Positions 52,644 through 62,477 are shown, numbered from the stretch's first letter. The stretch is DNA of 64,000 bases from Chamaesiphon sp031376885 (GCA_031376885.1 JANMEL010000286.1:1-64000); one strand, 5' to 3'. The notes: generated from the sequence alone by a model not told the origin. Numbers and translations: made by a program.

Positions 52644-53477
52644 CTAAAAGCCGTATGATATACCAACTGATAACACTGGATAAATATTAAATCCCTTGAG
52701 GTCATTTTCGGTTTTACGCTCTTGTGCATCTAGTTGAGCGCGAGTAGTTGAGTTATTATTGAAAGTTGGATTGCTGGCAGTTAGAGCCACTTTTGGCGAA
52801 CCTGCAAACATCACACCCAAATCGGCATTGAAACCAAACCCTTCTGTAGCAGGTTGACCAAAACCGATGCCCAAATAAGGCGCGATCGAGTTACCATATT
52901 GATATTCTCCGGTGAGACTTCCCACTTGAGCCGCACTGTAGATATTATTATCGATCGTATATAAAGCATTACTATCGGGTTTGCCTGTGACAGCAAATTT
53001 ATTGCTTTGAGACAGCAAGCCACCCGTGATCCGAAAACCACCTCCAAATGGGTGATAATCACCAAGCAACTGAATGCTGCTCAAATTTAATTTCGCATCG
53101 TAATTAATACCACTTTCAGTTCGGCTACTATTAGCACTTCCAAAATTAAACCCCAATCGGCTGCTAAATTGTGGACTAAAAGACTTGGCAACATCAATCC
53201 CAATTCCCAGGGTACCAATGCGAGTAGTTACACCCAAACCCAAAGGTTGTCGGGAATTTGGTAGCGGTGTTGGCGATTGATTGATAGCAATCCGGTTTTC
53301 AGTCAGCGTCATGAGACTTTCTTGCAACCCGATATCCAATCCCAACCCTAGTTGAGAGGTAGATAAATCGCTCTTCGGAGTTGATTCGATCGCTGTTGCG
53401 GGATTTATCCCGATTGAATTTAGCACAAGGCTACCGATCGAGATTGCTGCAAGATGGCAAATTTTTAGATTTGGCAT
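52644..53477 (-). CDS. exported protein, probable outer-membrane beta-barrel
   Basis: A 277-aa protein with a signal peptide (hydrophobic segment ending NPATAIE) and many alternating-hydrophobic strands rich in Gly and Phe (RLGFNFGSANSSR, YLGIGFGQPATEGFGFNADLG). It ends in GISYGF: the C-terminal Phe is the usual BAM-recognition signal. It resembles cyanobacterial OprB/OmpW-like small barrels, but no family is certain. ATG at 53477; the upstream GTG would add four residues. Confidence 0.6.
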   Translation of the reverse strand: MPNLKICHLAAISIGSLVLNSIGINPATAIESTPKSDLSTSQLGLGLDIGLQESLMTLTENRIAINQSPTPLPNSRQPLGLGVTTRIGTLGIGIDVAKSFSPQFSSRLGFNFGSANSSRTESGINYDAKLNLSSIQLLGDYHPFGGGFRITGGLLSQSNKFAVTGKPDSNALYTIDNNIYSAAQVGSLTGEYQYGNSIAPYLGIGFGQPATEGFGFNADLGVMFAGSPKVALTASNPTFNNNSTTRAQLDAQERKTENDLKGFNIYPVLSVGISYGF

Positions 53478-53514
53478 GGTTTTATACACCTGATAACGTT
53501 ACACCCAAACAGAT

Positions 53515-53531
53515 TGCCGTCTAAAGGCAGC
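53515..53531 (-). repeat. TGCCGTCTAAAGGCAGC leader hairpin, second copy
   Basis: Same sequence as at 51741-51757. Lies 38 bases upstream of the ATG of the outer-membrane-type gene on the minus strand. Confidence 0.4.
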
Positions 53532-53784
53532 GATCGAGATGAGTAGATTTTGGTTAGTTCGATTGAAAACTACTATTAATATACTACCCATTAAGTCGAT
53601 TGGGATATACTTTTCACGGTAATAATCCAAAAAAATCGACAACCAATATCGAACTTATCAGTACAAAAGATTTCCATTTATCTGCTTATATGGCGATGGT
53701 ACGAAAAAAGCGTCTACTTTCTATCATAGCACATGCACGTAAATATATGGGGAAGATTAAAAGTATCTCAATCTGCCTTGGACG

Positions 53785-53806
53785 TTGGCGTAGCCTACCG
53801 GAGGTA
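53785..53806 (-). repeat. mini-repeat copy (22 nt) at CG/ATC
   Basis: TTGGCGTAGCCTACCGGAGGTA between CG and ATCG. Like the 40896 copy but with one extra base; 45 bases upstream of the TpsA ATG. Confidence 0.85.
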
Positions 53807-53850
53807 ATCGGAATATGAGAGAATAGGCGTTAGCCTGCATTGCTGCCAAA

Positions 53851-56800
53851 ATGAAATTTCTCACTGTGTATCTCAGCCTGTTTTCAATAATGCTGGGAAC
53901 ATCGATCGCACAAGCGCAGATTAAACCAGATCGTACTTTAGGTGTCGATCGATCCACCCTCAATAATAACCTGATTCAAGGCGGAGCACAGCGAGGTACC
54001 AGTCTATTCCATAGCTTCACGGAGTTTAGTATTGGGAAGGGGGAGAGAATAGATTTTGCCAACCCTACAGGGGTGAAGAATATCATTACGCGGGTAACAG
54101 ATGCACCGTCGAATATTAATGGTACTTTGGGCGTGTTGGGGAATGCAAACCTGTTCTTTATTAACCCGAATGGGATTTCTTTTGGAGCGAATGCTCGGCT
54201 CGATATGGGTGGTACTTTTATTGGGAGTACTGCTAGCGGGGTAAAATTTGCTGAGGGGAATATATATAGTGTGGTTAATCCTCAAATACCGTTATTAACG
54301 ATGACAATTCCGGTGGGGTTGCAATTTGGGAGTCAACCAGGGAAGATCGATTTTACGACATCTACTAGTTTACTAACTAATTATGGCGGCTCTAGTTTTT
54401 TATTAGCTGGTGGCGATATTACGTTGACGAGTTCTAAATTGATTTTGCCGAATGGTAAGATCGAGCTGGTAGCGGTTAAGGATGTGGGATTGGTATCGAT
54501 CGATCCGAATAAACTAACCGATCCAAAATCGACGAGTATTGCCATACCTACAGATATAAAAAGAGCAGATATCGTCATTCAAAATAGATCTAGCTTGGTA
54601 ACTAGTGGGACTAGTAGTGGTAATATCGATCTCCAAGCTGCTAATATTACTCTAACTGGAGTGACTACTAGTAATCGCTCGGTTATCAATGCTCGATCGA
54701 GTGGAAATGATAATAGTCAGTCGGGAAATATTAATCTCAATGCTACTGGTGATGTGCTGATATCTGGAAGTTTTAGCGGAATTTCTACCAGTACTTTAGG
54801 GAGTATTAATGGGGGAGATATTCGGATTAGTGGCGGAAATTTAATTATTATCGATGGAGCATATCTAGAGACTAGTCCATATAATGGTAGTTCAGGTAAT
54901 GGGGGGAATATATCGATCGCCACAACCAATTCTGTCAGCCTCGGTGCCCCGACTAATGGGGAAGAGAGCGATATAATTACAGGCTCGTATAGTGCGGGCA
55001 ATAGTGGTAATATATCGATCGAAACAGGTAAACTAATTCAGCGTGATGGTTCGCAAATTATTACGGATAATCTCGTCACTAGTAATTTCAACTCTACAGG
55101 TAAGTTAGGGAATATTAAAATAGTTGCCCGTGAATTTGTTGAAGTGAGTGGGGTAGCTACAAATACATTTCTATTTGGATTTCCTCTGCCTACGTCGATC
55201 TCATCTTTTTCGACAAGTAAGCAAGATGCTGGTGATATCGATATTCAAACTCCTAAGTTTGCACTCAAAGATGGAGCTGTAATCGCTAGTGGAACCGATC
55301 GAAGTTTGGGTGGTACGATTTCGATTACTGGATTGAATGGGCGAAATGCGGAATCTGTCGAGATAGTTGGCAACTCAAATTTAGGTCAATTTTTAGGTAC
55401 TGAAAATGTGGCGGCTTTTGCGGGGGTAGGTAATGGAAGTCGGATTCGGAGCATTACTAGCGATAGTGGTAATGCTGGGAGTATAAATATCAAAGCCGAT
55501 CGAGTATCATTGCAAGGTGGGGCGAGAATTGATGTGCGGACTTTAGGGAGTGGTGAAGGTGGATCGATCGATATTCAAGCTAAGACGGTAGAATTAGTTA
55601 ATGGTGGGCAATTAATCTCGACGACGATAGGAAGTGGTGGAGCTGGGAAAATTAATGTTCGAGCTGAAAATACCCTAAATCTAAATAGTATCGACACAAC
55701 CTTGGAAGCAAAACGAACATTCCTCAGCTTCATTACCATCATCAATAATCAACCCGCCGCCAGAAAAGCTCTAACCGACTATCTCCAAAATCCGAATAGC
55801 ACCTCCCAACAGTTGGTACTCGACTATTGGCAACAGATTAATAATAATATCCCAGATCGACAAATATTAGGTCGATACTTTACTCTCTTGCAAGATAACC
55901 CGACAGCTAGAGCGACTCTAAAATCTTTTCTGACTAATACAGCCAAGCAATCATCGATCGCCGATTATAATATCCTGCTGAATGTGGGTAATAGTAGCGG
56001 TATTGTGAGTCGATCGCAAGTAGATTCTACCGGAAATGGTGGCAATATTACCGTCATCAGTCCGACGATAAATATTAAAGATGGCGCGGCGATGACGGCG
56101 AGTAGCGATGGTACCGGACGAGGTGGTAATATTATGGCAAAAGCTGAGACGATCGAATTGAATCGTGGCTCGATAACGGCAAAAACTCTCTCAGCAAATG
56201 GCGGTGAAATCGATCTAAGATTTAATCAGCTCCTATTGATGCGAAATCAGTCAGAGATTTCGGCGAGTGCGGCGACGAATGGGAATGGTGGTAATATTAC
56301 CATCAACGCACCTAAAGGAGTCATCTTTGCAGTACCGAATGAAAATAGCGATATTATGGCTAGCGCAATCGGGGGGAAAGGTGGTATAGTGAAGTTAGAC
56401 GCAAAAAACGTCCTGGGATTTAGTTACCAATCGATCGACAGATTTAGTAATATTGCCGCCACTTCTACCTTCGGCTCTCAGGGTATCGTGACGATTACCA
56501 CCCTAGAAACAGAGCCAAATCGCGGGATACAAGCAGAGCCAGTCGCACCTGGTGCGCCCAATTTTTCCCAAGTTTGTCCTGGAGATAGAAACCCATTAGC
56601 GAGTACACTGATGGATAGTGGTAATGGTGGAGCCGCGCCGAGAATGAGGCAAGTATTGCGGAGTGAAGATTTGTGGACGGATGGACGGATGAGCGATACA
56701 GTTGTAAATACTCCGACAGCAGTAACTTCGATTGGGCAAAGCCCACACTTCGTGAACGAAGTCGCCCAAGGTTGGATTGTAGGTAATAATCGCACGGTGG

Positions 56801-56871
56801 TTTTGACTAGTCAAGCTAATGGAGCGAATGCGGTAAGTAAGCCTGCGGGTTTGAATTGTTATGCGCCGTAG
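53851..56871 (+). CDS. filamentous haemagglutinin-type TpsA exoprotein
   Basis: A 1006-aa exoprotein: signal peptide cleaved near AQAQ (residues 1-23), then the TPS domain (about 25-135: LIQGGAQRGTSLFHSFTEF and FFINPNGISFGANARLDMGG, with the NPNGI motif at 105-109) that targets TpsB. A right-handed beta-helix of Gly/Asn/Ser-rich repeats follows. Around residues 616-712 there is an unusual alpha-helical insert. The C-terminus (QVCPGDRNPL, GGAAPRMRQVL, QGWIVGNN) is of the cyanobacterial TPS type. It overlaps tpsB by 11 bases. Confidence 0.93.
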   Translation: MKFLTVYLSLFSIMLGTSIAQAQIKPDRTLGVDRSTLNNNLIQGGAQRGTSLFHSFTEFSIGKGERIDFANPTGVKNIITRVTDAPSNINGTLGVLGNANLFFINPNGISFGANARLDMGGTFIGSTASGVKFAEGNIYSVVNPQIPLLTMTIPVGLQFGSQPGKIDFTTSTSLLTNYGGSSFLLAGGDITLTSSKLILPNGKIELVAVKDVGLVSIDPNKLTDPKSTSIAIPTDIKRADIVIQNRSSLVTSGTSSGNIDLQAANITLTGVTTSNRSVINARSSGNDNSQSGNINLNATGDVLISGSFSGISTSTLGSINGGDIRISGGNLIIIDGAYLETSPYNGSSGNGGNISIATTNSVSLGAPTNGEESDIITGSYSAGNSGNISIETGKLIQRDGSQIITDNLVTSNFNSTGKLGNIKIVAREFVEVSGVATNTFLFGFPLPTSISSFSTSKQDAGDIDIQTPKFALKDGAVIASGTDRSLGGTISITGLNGRNAESVEIVGNSNLGQFLGTENVAAFAGVGNGSRIRSITSDSGNAGSINIKADRVSLQGGARIDVRTLGSGEGGSIDIQAKTVELVNGGQLISTTIGSGGAGKINVRAENTLNLNSIDTTLEAKRTFLSFITIINNQPAARKALTDYLQNPNSTSQQLVLDYWQQINNNIPDRQILGRYFTLLQDNPTARATLKSFLTNTAKQSSIADYNILLNVGNSSGIVSRSQVDSTGNGGNITVISPTINIKDGAAMTASSDGTGRGGNIMAKAETIELNRGSITAKTLSANGGEIDLRFNQLLLMRNQSEISASAATNGNGGNITINAPKGVIFAVPNENSDIMASAIGGKGGIVKLDAKNVLGFSYQSIDRFSNIAATSTFGSQGIVTITTLETEPNRGIQAEPVAPGAPNFSQVCPGDRNPLASTLMDSGNGGAAPRMRQVLRSEDLWTDGRMSDTVVNTPTAVTSIGQSPHFVNEVAQGWIVGNNRTVVLTSQANGANAVSKPAGLNCYAP

Positions 56872-58627
56872 GTGTTCGATAGTTTTGGCGATCGCGATCG
56901 ATTTATCGGTTAGTATACTCTGCACAGATATAGCTTGCGCTTTTGAGAAAACAGGGATTTATGATGGTGCGTTACGGCTTGCGCCTAACACACCCTACGA
57001 GAGAGATGCAGATAACAAGTATATAGCTCAAACTAGTCCACCATTAGAACGACTACCCCAAGTTAACCCCAGTATTTTGCCACCCCAATCGGTACCACTC
57101 AAATCAACTCCCGATATATTGCCGAATCATCAACCACCAGTTAGTAGCGAAGAGATTAACGTCTTGCGGTATGAGATAGTGGGAAGTACGGTATTTAGCG
57201 ATCGAGAATTAGCTACCATCGTCAAACCATTTACAGGTAGAGTAACATTCGACGGACTGCAATCGGCGCAGAAGGCGATCGAACAATACTATATCGATCG
57301 AAATTATCTCACGAGTGGAGCATATATTCCAACAGGGCAAAGACTATCGATCGATGGTGCGGTAGTCAAAATCCAGATTGTCGAAGGTAAACTCGAAGAT
57401 ATTAAAATCGTCGGTACCCAAAGACTCAATCCTGATTATATTCGATCGCGCCTTGCATTAGCCACCCAACAGCCCTTAAATAACGATCGACTCATCGAAG
57501 GATTGCGCCTACTCCAACAAGATCCCCTCATCGAGAATATCACCGCCGAATTATCTGGCGGAATTCAACCAGGTACCAACCTGCTGGAAATCAAAGTTCG
57601 CGAGCGGAATACCCTCACCGCTGAAATTGGGCTAAATAACAATCGCGCCGCAAGTATTGGTACCATACAACGTCGCGCCCAAATTAGTCAAACCAACCTC
57701 ACGGGAGCAGGCGACAATCTCATCCTCGCCTACAATAACACCGACGGTAGCAATGGCATCGACACCAGCTACACCATCCCGCTGAACCCCTCCCAGACAA
57801 CTCTGAGCTTCAATGCTGGGGGAAGCAATAGCCAGATTATCGAAGCACCATATCAATCCCTAGATATTAATACCAAATCCCGCTACTACGAAGTCAATAT
57901 TCGCCAGCCCATCATCCGCCGCGCCGAGCGGGATGCTACCCAAGAATTTGCCATCAGTCTAACAGGCTCAAAAATCGAGAGCACCAGTGCATTCGGCGAT
58001 ATTCCCTTTCCATTGAGTCGCGGCGCAGACGATAATGGTCGTACGAGCGTCTCAGCATTGCGCTTTGCACAGGAATATATCCAGCGAGACAACCAGTCAG
58101 TATTAACACTACAAAATCAATTAAACTTTGGGCTGAATGCCCTCAATTCTACCATCAATAATAACGCCCCCGACAGTCGATTCTTCACCTGGCAAATCCA
58201 AGGGAGATATTTGAAACAGTTAGCTAATAAGACAGATCTAATCGTGCAAGGAAAAGTACAATTAGCCGATCGATCTTTGCTATCCTTAGAACAATTAAGC
58301 ATCGGTGGTCAAAATACCGTACGCGGCTATCGTCAAGATGCAGTTATTGCCGATAATGGTGCTTTCGCGTCAATAGAGTGGCAATTACCCCTGAATAACT
58401 CCACAAATAATATTTTCCAACTTGCACCATTCATCGATGTAGGCACCGTCTGGAATAATAATTATAATCCTAATACCTTATTATCTACCGGAGTGGGATT
58501 ACAATGGCGAACCGACAGATTGAATGCGCGGATAGATTGGGGAATTCCGCTAATGAATTACCCCACTCAAACAGGATCGTGGCAAGATAATGGTTTATAC
58601 TTCTCGATTCGATACTTTCTATTTTGA
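56861..58627 (+). CDS. TpsB outer-membrane transporter (ShlB/FhaC family)
   Basis: A 588-aa protein: signal peptide (CTDIACAFEK), a Pro-rich linker, POTRA domain(s) at about 96-250 (INVLRYEIVGSTVFSDRELATIV, GVFE-like SIDGAVVKIQIVEGKLEDIKIVG), and a 16-strand barrel ending in Phe (IRYFLF). VRGYRQ motif near 500 is diagnostic of the Omp85/TpsB fold. It exports the TpsA protein encoded upstream with an 11-base overlap. Confidence 0.95.
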   Translation: MRRRCSIVLAIAIDLSVSILCTDIACAFEKTGIYDGALRLAPNTPYERDADNKYIAQTSPPLERLPQVNPSILPPQSVPLKSTPDILPNHQPPVSSEEINVLRYEIVGSTVFSDRELATIVKPFTGRVTFDGLQSAQKAIEQYYIDRNYLTSGAYIPTGQRLSIDGAVVKIQIVEGKLEDIKIVGTQRLNPDYIRSRLALATQQPLNNDRLIEGLRLLQQDPLIENITAELSGGIQPGTNLLEIKVRERNTLTAEIGLNNNRAASIGTIQRRAQISQTNLTGAGDNLILAYNNTDGSNGIDTSYTIPLNPSQTTLSFNAGGSNSQIIEAPYQSLDINTKSRYYEVNIRQPIIRRAERDATQEFAISLTGSKIESTSAFGDIPFPLSRGADDNGRTSVSALRFAQEYIQRDNQSVLTLQNQLNFGLNALNSTINNNAPDSRFFTWQIQGRYLKQLANKTDLIVQGKVQLADRSLLSLEQLSIGGQNTVRGYRQDAVIADNGAFASIEWQLPLNNSTNNIFQLAPFIDVGTVWNNNYNPNTLLSTGVGLQWRTDRLNARIDWGIPLMNYPTQTGSWQDNGLYFSIRYFLF

Positions 58628-58718
58628 GTGGATATAGCAAGATATTTGACTTAGGAATGAGGATTTAATAATATACACATCTATAGTGTCAGTGATGAAA
58701 CGATTCAATCAGCATTAA

Positions 58719-61190
58719 ATGAAGTTGTTCAAAATTAATAATAATATCCAAATTTTATCGATCGCAAGAGCGATCCGAAGACGACTAATTTATGCTTTAT
58801 TAGTAATCACGATCGCCATCACTCACCTCCTTTTTAGTATCTCTGTAAATGCAGCTACCCCCGCCGCATTAGTACAACAGGGTAAAATCGCCTACGAGCA
58901 GGGAAACTTCCCGACTGCATTGACAATTTGGCAACAAGCAGAATTAGGTTATCGTCAAGCTGAAGATGCGCTCGGAGTGACAGGGAGTCAAGTCAATCAG
59001 GCGCAGGCTTTGGTAGAGATGGGATTGCATCGACGCGCTTGTAAGCTGTTGGCGAATACCGTGGGAGTTGGTGAAGATAGTTGTGATGGAGCTGCGCCAA
59101 GGAAATTTGGGATGCGTCAGACTAATTTACCGCCATCTTTGCAAGCATTGGCGACGAACACTTTTGGGGATGTATTGCGGCTGTTGGGAAACTTTGATGG
59201 AGCGCGGGTGACTTTGGCGACGGCGATGGAGATTTCAAAACCATTGACCGATCGACAAAAATCGCCCATAGTATTAAACATTGCCAATACCCTGCGAGAT
59301 TTGGGCAACCAGGAGCGCAATCGCACCGATAAACTCCAACCCCCATCGAGCGCATCGAAAACCTGCACGATCGAACCCCTTGTAAATCTTACTGCTGGGG
59401 AATACTATCAAAATGCGATCGCCTGTTATCAACAAGCCAATAGCCTCACCGCCGACATCGACAAATTTAGTCTCCTCGTCGAAATCTCCCAGTGGCTCTA
59501 CCAGCATAATTTAACCCCCATCGCTCAAAAGTGGGAGCAGCAATTTAACCAAACCAATCTAATCGATCGACTGCAAGCTGCCCTCGCCAAACAGCCGTAC
59601 AATCGTGAAGGCTTGAGCCAAAGAATCAACTTTGCGCGAAGTCTAGGGTTGACAACTAATCCCCAATGGCAAGCCGCCAAACAGCTTTTAGACAGCGTAA
59701 TTATCCAAGCGCGAACCCTCAATCAAAAATCCAATTTAGCCGATGCTACAGGCACCCTCGGCTGGCTGTACGAACAAAATCGCCAGTGGGATGAAGCTCT
59801 GAAATTTACCAGCCAAGCTATCGCCCTCGAATCCGCACCTGGTAATGACGATTTATATCTATGGGAATGGCAATTGGGGCGCATCTTGCAGCAGCAAAAC
59901 CAACCAGAGCAAGCCAAAGCCGCCTACAATCGATCGATAATCGCCCTAGAAAAAGTCCGCAAAAATATTCGCGTCATCAATCCAGATGCTCAATTGTTGC
60001 TCAAAGATGATGTAGAACCACTATACCGCGAACTCGTCGATCTCAGCCTCCAGGAAAAACAACCAGATTTAGCCCAAATTGTCGATCGATTCGATGGATT
60101 AAAATTAGTCGATCTAGAGAACTTTTTGCGCTGTAGAGCCAGTGAATATCGAGCGGTAAATGAATTTGCCGAAGACTCTGGAGCGGTGGTATTTTATCCG
60201 ATAATTCTCGAAGATAGATTAGAGGTAATTCTCCGATTAGGCGGGAATAAATTTCAACGATTTACCGCGCCCGTTTCGCGCACTCAATTGGAAAAAACGA
60301 TCGCCAATTTCCGTCAAAATCTCGCTCAACCGCAATATGGTTGGGATGATGTACCAGCTAGTCAACTGTATGATTGGTTAATTCGTCCCGCACAACAGTA
60401 TCTCACCCCACAGACAAAAAATTTGGTATTCGTCATGGATGGTGCGCTGCAAAATATGCCAGTAGCAGCATTGTACGATCGATCGCGTCAGGAATATCTA
60501 ATCGATCGATATCCCGTCGCCATGACACCAGGATTGAAAATATTAGGCGCGAAAAAATCTATGGCGCGTCAATCGGGAATTTTGATTGGTGGTTTGACTG
60601 CTACATCTAGCGATGGAAATAGAAATCGATCTAATATTTACGAACCATTAACCCATGCGAGAGCAGAAATTCAGGGAATTAAATCGCTCTTTGGTCGATC
60701 TACCGAATTAATCGGCGATAATTTTACTCAAGAGAATATTCAACGAGTATTATCAAATGGAAATTATTCGATCGTGCATTTAGCCACACATGGGAGATTT
60801 AGCTCCGATCCTCATCAGACATTCATTTTGACAGATGGTGGCAAAAAAATCGATCTCAATGGACTGCGATCGATCTTACAACAACGACGGGAAGGCTCGA
60901 TCGATCTGATCGTATTAAGTGCTTGTGAAACAGCCGCAGGCGACAAACGCGCCGCTCTAGGCTTGGCGGGGGTGGCGATTCGCAGTGGTGCAGCCAGTAC
61001 CCTGGCTTCTCTGTGGGCGGTAGATGATGGGGCTACCTCAGAGTTGATGCAGCAGTTTTATGGTGCCTTGACGGGGCGGGAAGGAGTGAGTAAGGCGGAA
61101 GCGTTGCGATTCGCACAGAAGTCTATCCGTCAACAACACGAGCATCCTTATTACTGGGCATCTTTTGTACTCTTGGGAAATTGGTTGTGA
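58719..61190 (+). CDS. secreted CHAT-domain protease with TPR-like N-terminus
   Basis: An 823-aa protein: signal/anchor (residues ~20-45, SVNAATPA), helical TPR-like repeats (GKIAYEQGNFPTALTIWQQAELGYRQ; TGTLGWLYEQNRQWDEALKFTSQAIAL) and a C-terminal CHAT caspase-like domain. The catalytic His is in HLATHGRF (His691) and the Cys in LSACETA (Cys736). CHAT proteins are cysteine peptidases linked to TPR proteins and, in cyanobacteria, to TPS loci. It lies 91 bases after tpsB. It may process the exported TpsA. Confidence 0.92.
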   Translation: MKLFKINNNIQILSIARAIRRRLIYALLVITIAITHLLFSISVNAATPAALVQQGKIAYEQGNFPTALTIWQQAELGYRQAEDALGVTGSQVNQAQALVEMGLHRRACKLLANTVGVGEDSCDGAAPRKFGMRQTNLPPSLQALATNTFGDVLRLLGNFDGARVTLATAMEISKPLTDRQKSPIVLNIANTLRDLGNQERNRTDKLQPPSSASKTCTIEPLVNLTAGEYYQNAIACYQQANSLTADIDKFSLLVEISQWLYQHNLTPIAQKWEQQFNQTNLIDRLQAALAKQPYNREGLSQRINFARSLGLTTNPQWQAAKQLLDSVIIQARTLNQKSNLADATGTLGWLYEQNRQWDEALKFTSQAIALESAPGNDDLYLWEWQLGRILQQQNQPEQAKAAYNRSIIALEKVRKNIRVINPDAQLLLKDDVEPLYRELVDLSLQEKQPDLAQIVDRFDGLKLVDLENFLRCRASEYRAVNEFAEDSGAVVFYPIILEDRLEVILRLGGNKFQRFTAPVSRTQLEKTIANFRQNLAQPQYGWDDVPASQLYDWLIRPAQQYLTPQTKNLVFVMDGALQNMPVAALYDRSRQEYLIDRYPVAMTPGLKILGAKKSMARQSGILIGGLTATSSDGNRNRSNIYEPLTHARAEIQGIKSLFGRSTELIGDNFTQENIQRVLSNGNYSIVHLATHGRFSSDPHQTFILTDGGKKIDLNGLRSILQQRREGSIDLIVLSACETAAGDKRAALGLAGVAIRSGAASTLASLWAVDDGATSELMQQFYGALTGREGVSKAEALRFAQKSIRQQHEHPYYWASFVLLGNWL

Positions 61191-61229
61191 GTGGATTCAA
61201 GAAGATTCGGTTAGCCACCGATTATTCGC

Positions 61230-61267
61230 GTTGGCGTAGCCTGCCTTCTCTGCGAGAGGCTCTGCGG
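61230..61267 (-). repeat. long, diverged mini-repeat copy (~38 nt)
   Basis: Begins TTGGCGTAGCCTGCC and ends AGAGGCTCTGCGGA. Left flank is CG; right flank is CTA rather than ATC. It follows the CHAT gene. Confidence 0.45.
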
Positions 61268-61332
61268 ACTAATGTGAGGATTGAGCCATTATCAAGAGTA
61301 TGATAATATCATCATACCTCCTAATTAATATC

Positions 61333-61560
61333 ATGAAGCAAAAAATCGCTATTACAATCGATCGAAAGCTACTCTCTTTTTTGGACGATCGATCTCAAGG
61401 TAATCGGAGTGAGTATCTTAATTCTTTACTTATTCAAGAGCGACGGAAGATATTGGCAGATGAAATCATTGCCGCCCTTGAAGAGGATAATCTAGATCCA
61501 GAATATCAAGCAGAAATTGCTGAATGGGATCGATTAGCTGGAGATGGAATTGATGCCTAA
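61333..61560 (+). CDS. antitoxin of second MazF-type module
   Basis: A 75-aa ribbon-helix-helix-like protein (KIAITIDRKLLSFLDDRSQGNRSEYLNSLLIQERRK) with an acidic tail (EEDNLDPEYQAEIAEWDRLAGDGIDA) to bind the toxin. The ATG at 61333 is preferred to an in-frame ATA/ATG region at 61300 for family length. It overlaps the toxin gene by 17 bases. Confidence 0.8.
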   Translation: MKQKIAITIDRKLLSFLDDRSQGNRSEYLNSLLIQERRKILADEIIAALEEDNLDPEYQAEIAEWDRLAGDGIDA

Positions 61561-61927
61561 TGGTACTTTGACTTATCGACGAGGTGAAATAAGGTGGGTA
61601 AAACTCGATCCCACCATTGGAGCTGAGATCCAAAAAACTCGTTCTTGTTTGATTCTCCAAAATGATACCATGAATCAGTATGGTCAATTGACGATCGCTA
61701 TTCCGTTTCGACCTGGTGTTAAGCAAGCACCTTATGTGGTGAATGTTGTTGCCAGCGGATATAATGGCCTCGACAAAGATCGATTTCTAGATGTTGCCCA
61801 AATTCGATCGATCGATGGGCAAAGAGTGTTGGGATTGGTAGGAACCCTCGAAGACATTTACTGGCAACAAATTCAGGAAGCACTGTCGATCGTTTGTGGT
61901 TTTGAGTCATTTTCTGATATATCCTGA
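61544..61927 (+). CDS. MazF/PemK family toxin
   Basis: A 127-aa endoribonuclease toxin: LTYRRGEIRWVKLDPTIGAEIQKTRSCLILQND and DVAQIRSIDGQRVLGLVGTLE are PemK/MazF signatures. ATG at 61544 overlaps the antitoxin; an alternative ATG at 61553 would overlap less. It is quite different from the 26.65-kb MazF, so the modules are independent. Confidence 0.88.
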   Translation: MELMPNGTLTYRRGEIRWVKLDPTIGAEIQKTRSCLILQNDTMNQYGQLTIAIPFRPGVKQAPYVVNVVASGYNGLDKDRFLDVAQIRSIDGQRVLGLVGTLEDIYWQQIQEALSIVCGFESFSDIS

Positions 61928-61958
61928 AGATCGATCTGTAGTTATCAGTCGGAGCGAT

Positions 61959-61983
61959 TCTCTCTCATGAGAGGCTACGCCAA
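61959..61983 (+). repeat. mini-repeat copy (25 nt) at GAT/CG
   Basis: TCTCTCTCATGAGAGGCTACGCCAA, split as TCTC..GAGA palindrome plus GGCTACGCCAA, between GAT and CG. Confidence 0.8.
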
Positions 61984-62159
61984 CGTAATTTGGAAGTTAT
62001 CGATGAGCCTAGTGCTATTTTACCAGTTCCAGATTTTGCTCGATCGAATTAAAGATCGATCGAATGTTTGGCTGGCTAAATCTAATGTAATCTCGAATCC
62101 TGACTTTCATCCAAATTTTCAATCGCTCTTAATATCGCAGATTTAGAGGCTAGAAGACA

Positions 62160-62190
62160 CATCCCCGACTTCTTGGAGAAGTCGGGGATG
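62160..62190. terminator. ATCCCCGACTTCT hairpin
   Basis: CATCCCCGACTTCT and AGAAGTCGGGGATG arms around TGG; a second copy of the 51049 hairpin, 80 bases before the stop of the zinc-ribbon gene and 230 after the MazF gene. Confidence 0.7.
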
Positions 62191-62270
62191 TAACGTAATT
62201 CTAACAAGTCCAGTTTCTAGGAATTTTTAGGATAAATCAATCTTACCCCTGAGATGGGATCGATCTAAAA

Positions 62271-62477
62271 CTATGCTAAGTAACCGATTTTCTTGTAATC
62301 TACTTTGTCGCAGTCAGGACAAGCTTGTTTCTGCCAACAGCCGACACTGCTAGATAAAAGTTTGTGCCCAAAGCAGCCGACATTTCCACATTCTTTGCAC
62401 TCATATACAGTCACAAGGTCGTGGTTTGCTTCTGCTGATGTTAACCGACAACTGGGGCAATATAGATAATTTTCCAT
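62271..62477 (-). CDS. small zinc-ribbon protein
   Basis: A 68-aa protein with three CxxC pairs (YCPSC; ECKEC; ACPDC) and CFGHKLLSSSVGC, suggesting one or two zinc sites. No larger domain. It lies 117 bases downstream of the helical-protein gene and may be part of that cluster, but could be independent. Confidence 0.6.
   Translation of the reverse strand: MENYLYCPSCRLTSAEANHDLVTVYECKECGNVGCFGHKLLSSSVGCWQKQACPDCDKVDYKKIGYLA

Larger units (their letters stand above)
53490..53850. other. intergenic region upstream of TpsA
   Basis: No convincing gene. A 72-codon ORF (53600-53818) has no domain and contains mini-repeat sequence. The region includes a leader palindrome at 53515-53531 and a mini-repeat at 53785-53806, and presumably the promoters of both flanking genes. 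Confidence 0.5.

Noticed and set aside
53600..53818. 72-aa ORF upstream of TpsA
   Set aside because: No recognised domain, contains mini-repeat sequence near its end, and codon pattern is unconvincing.
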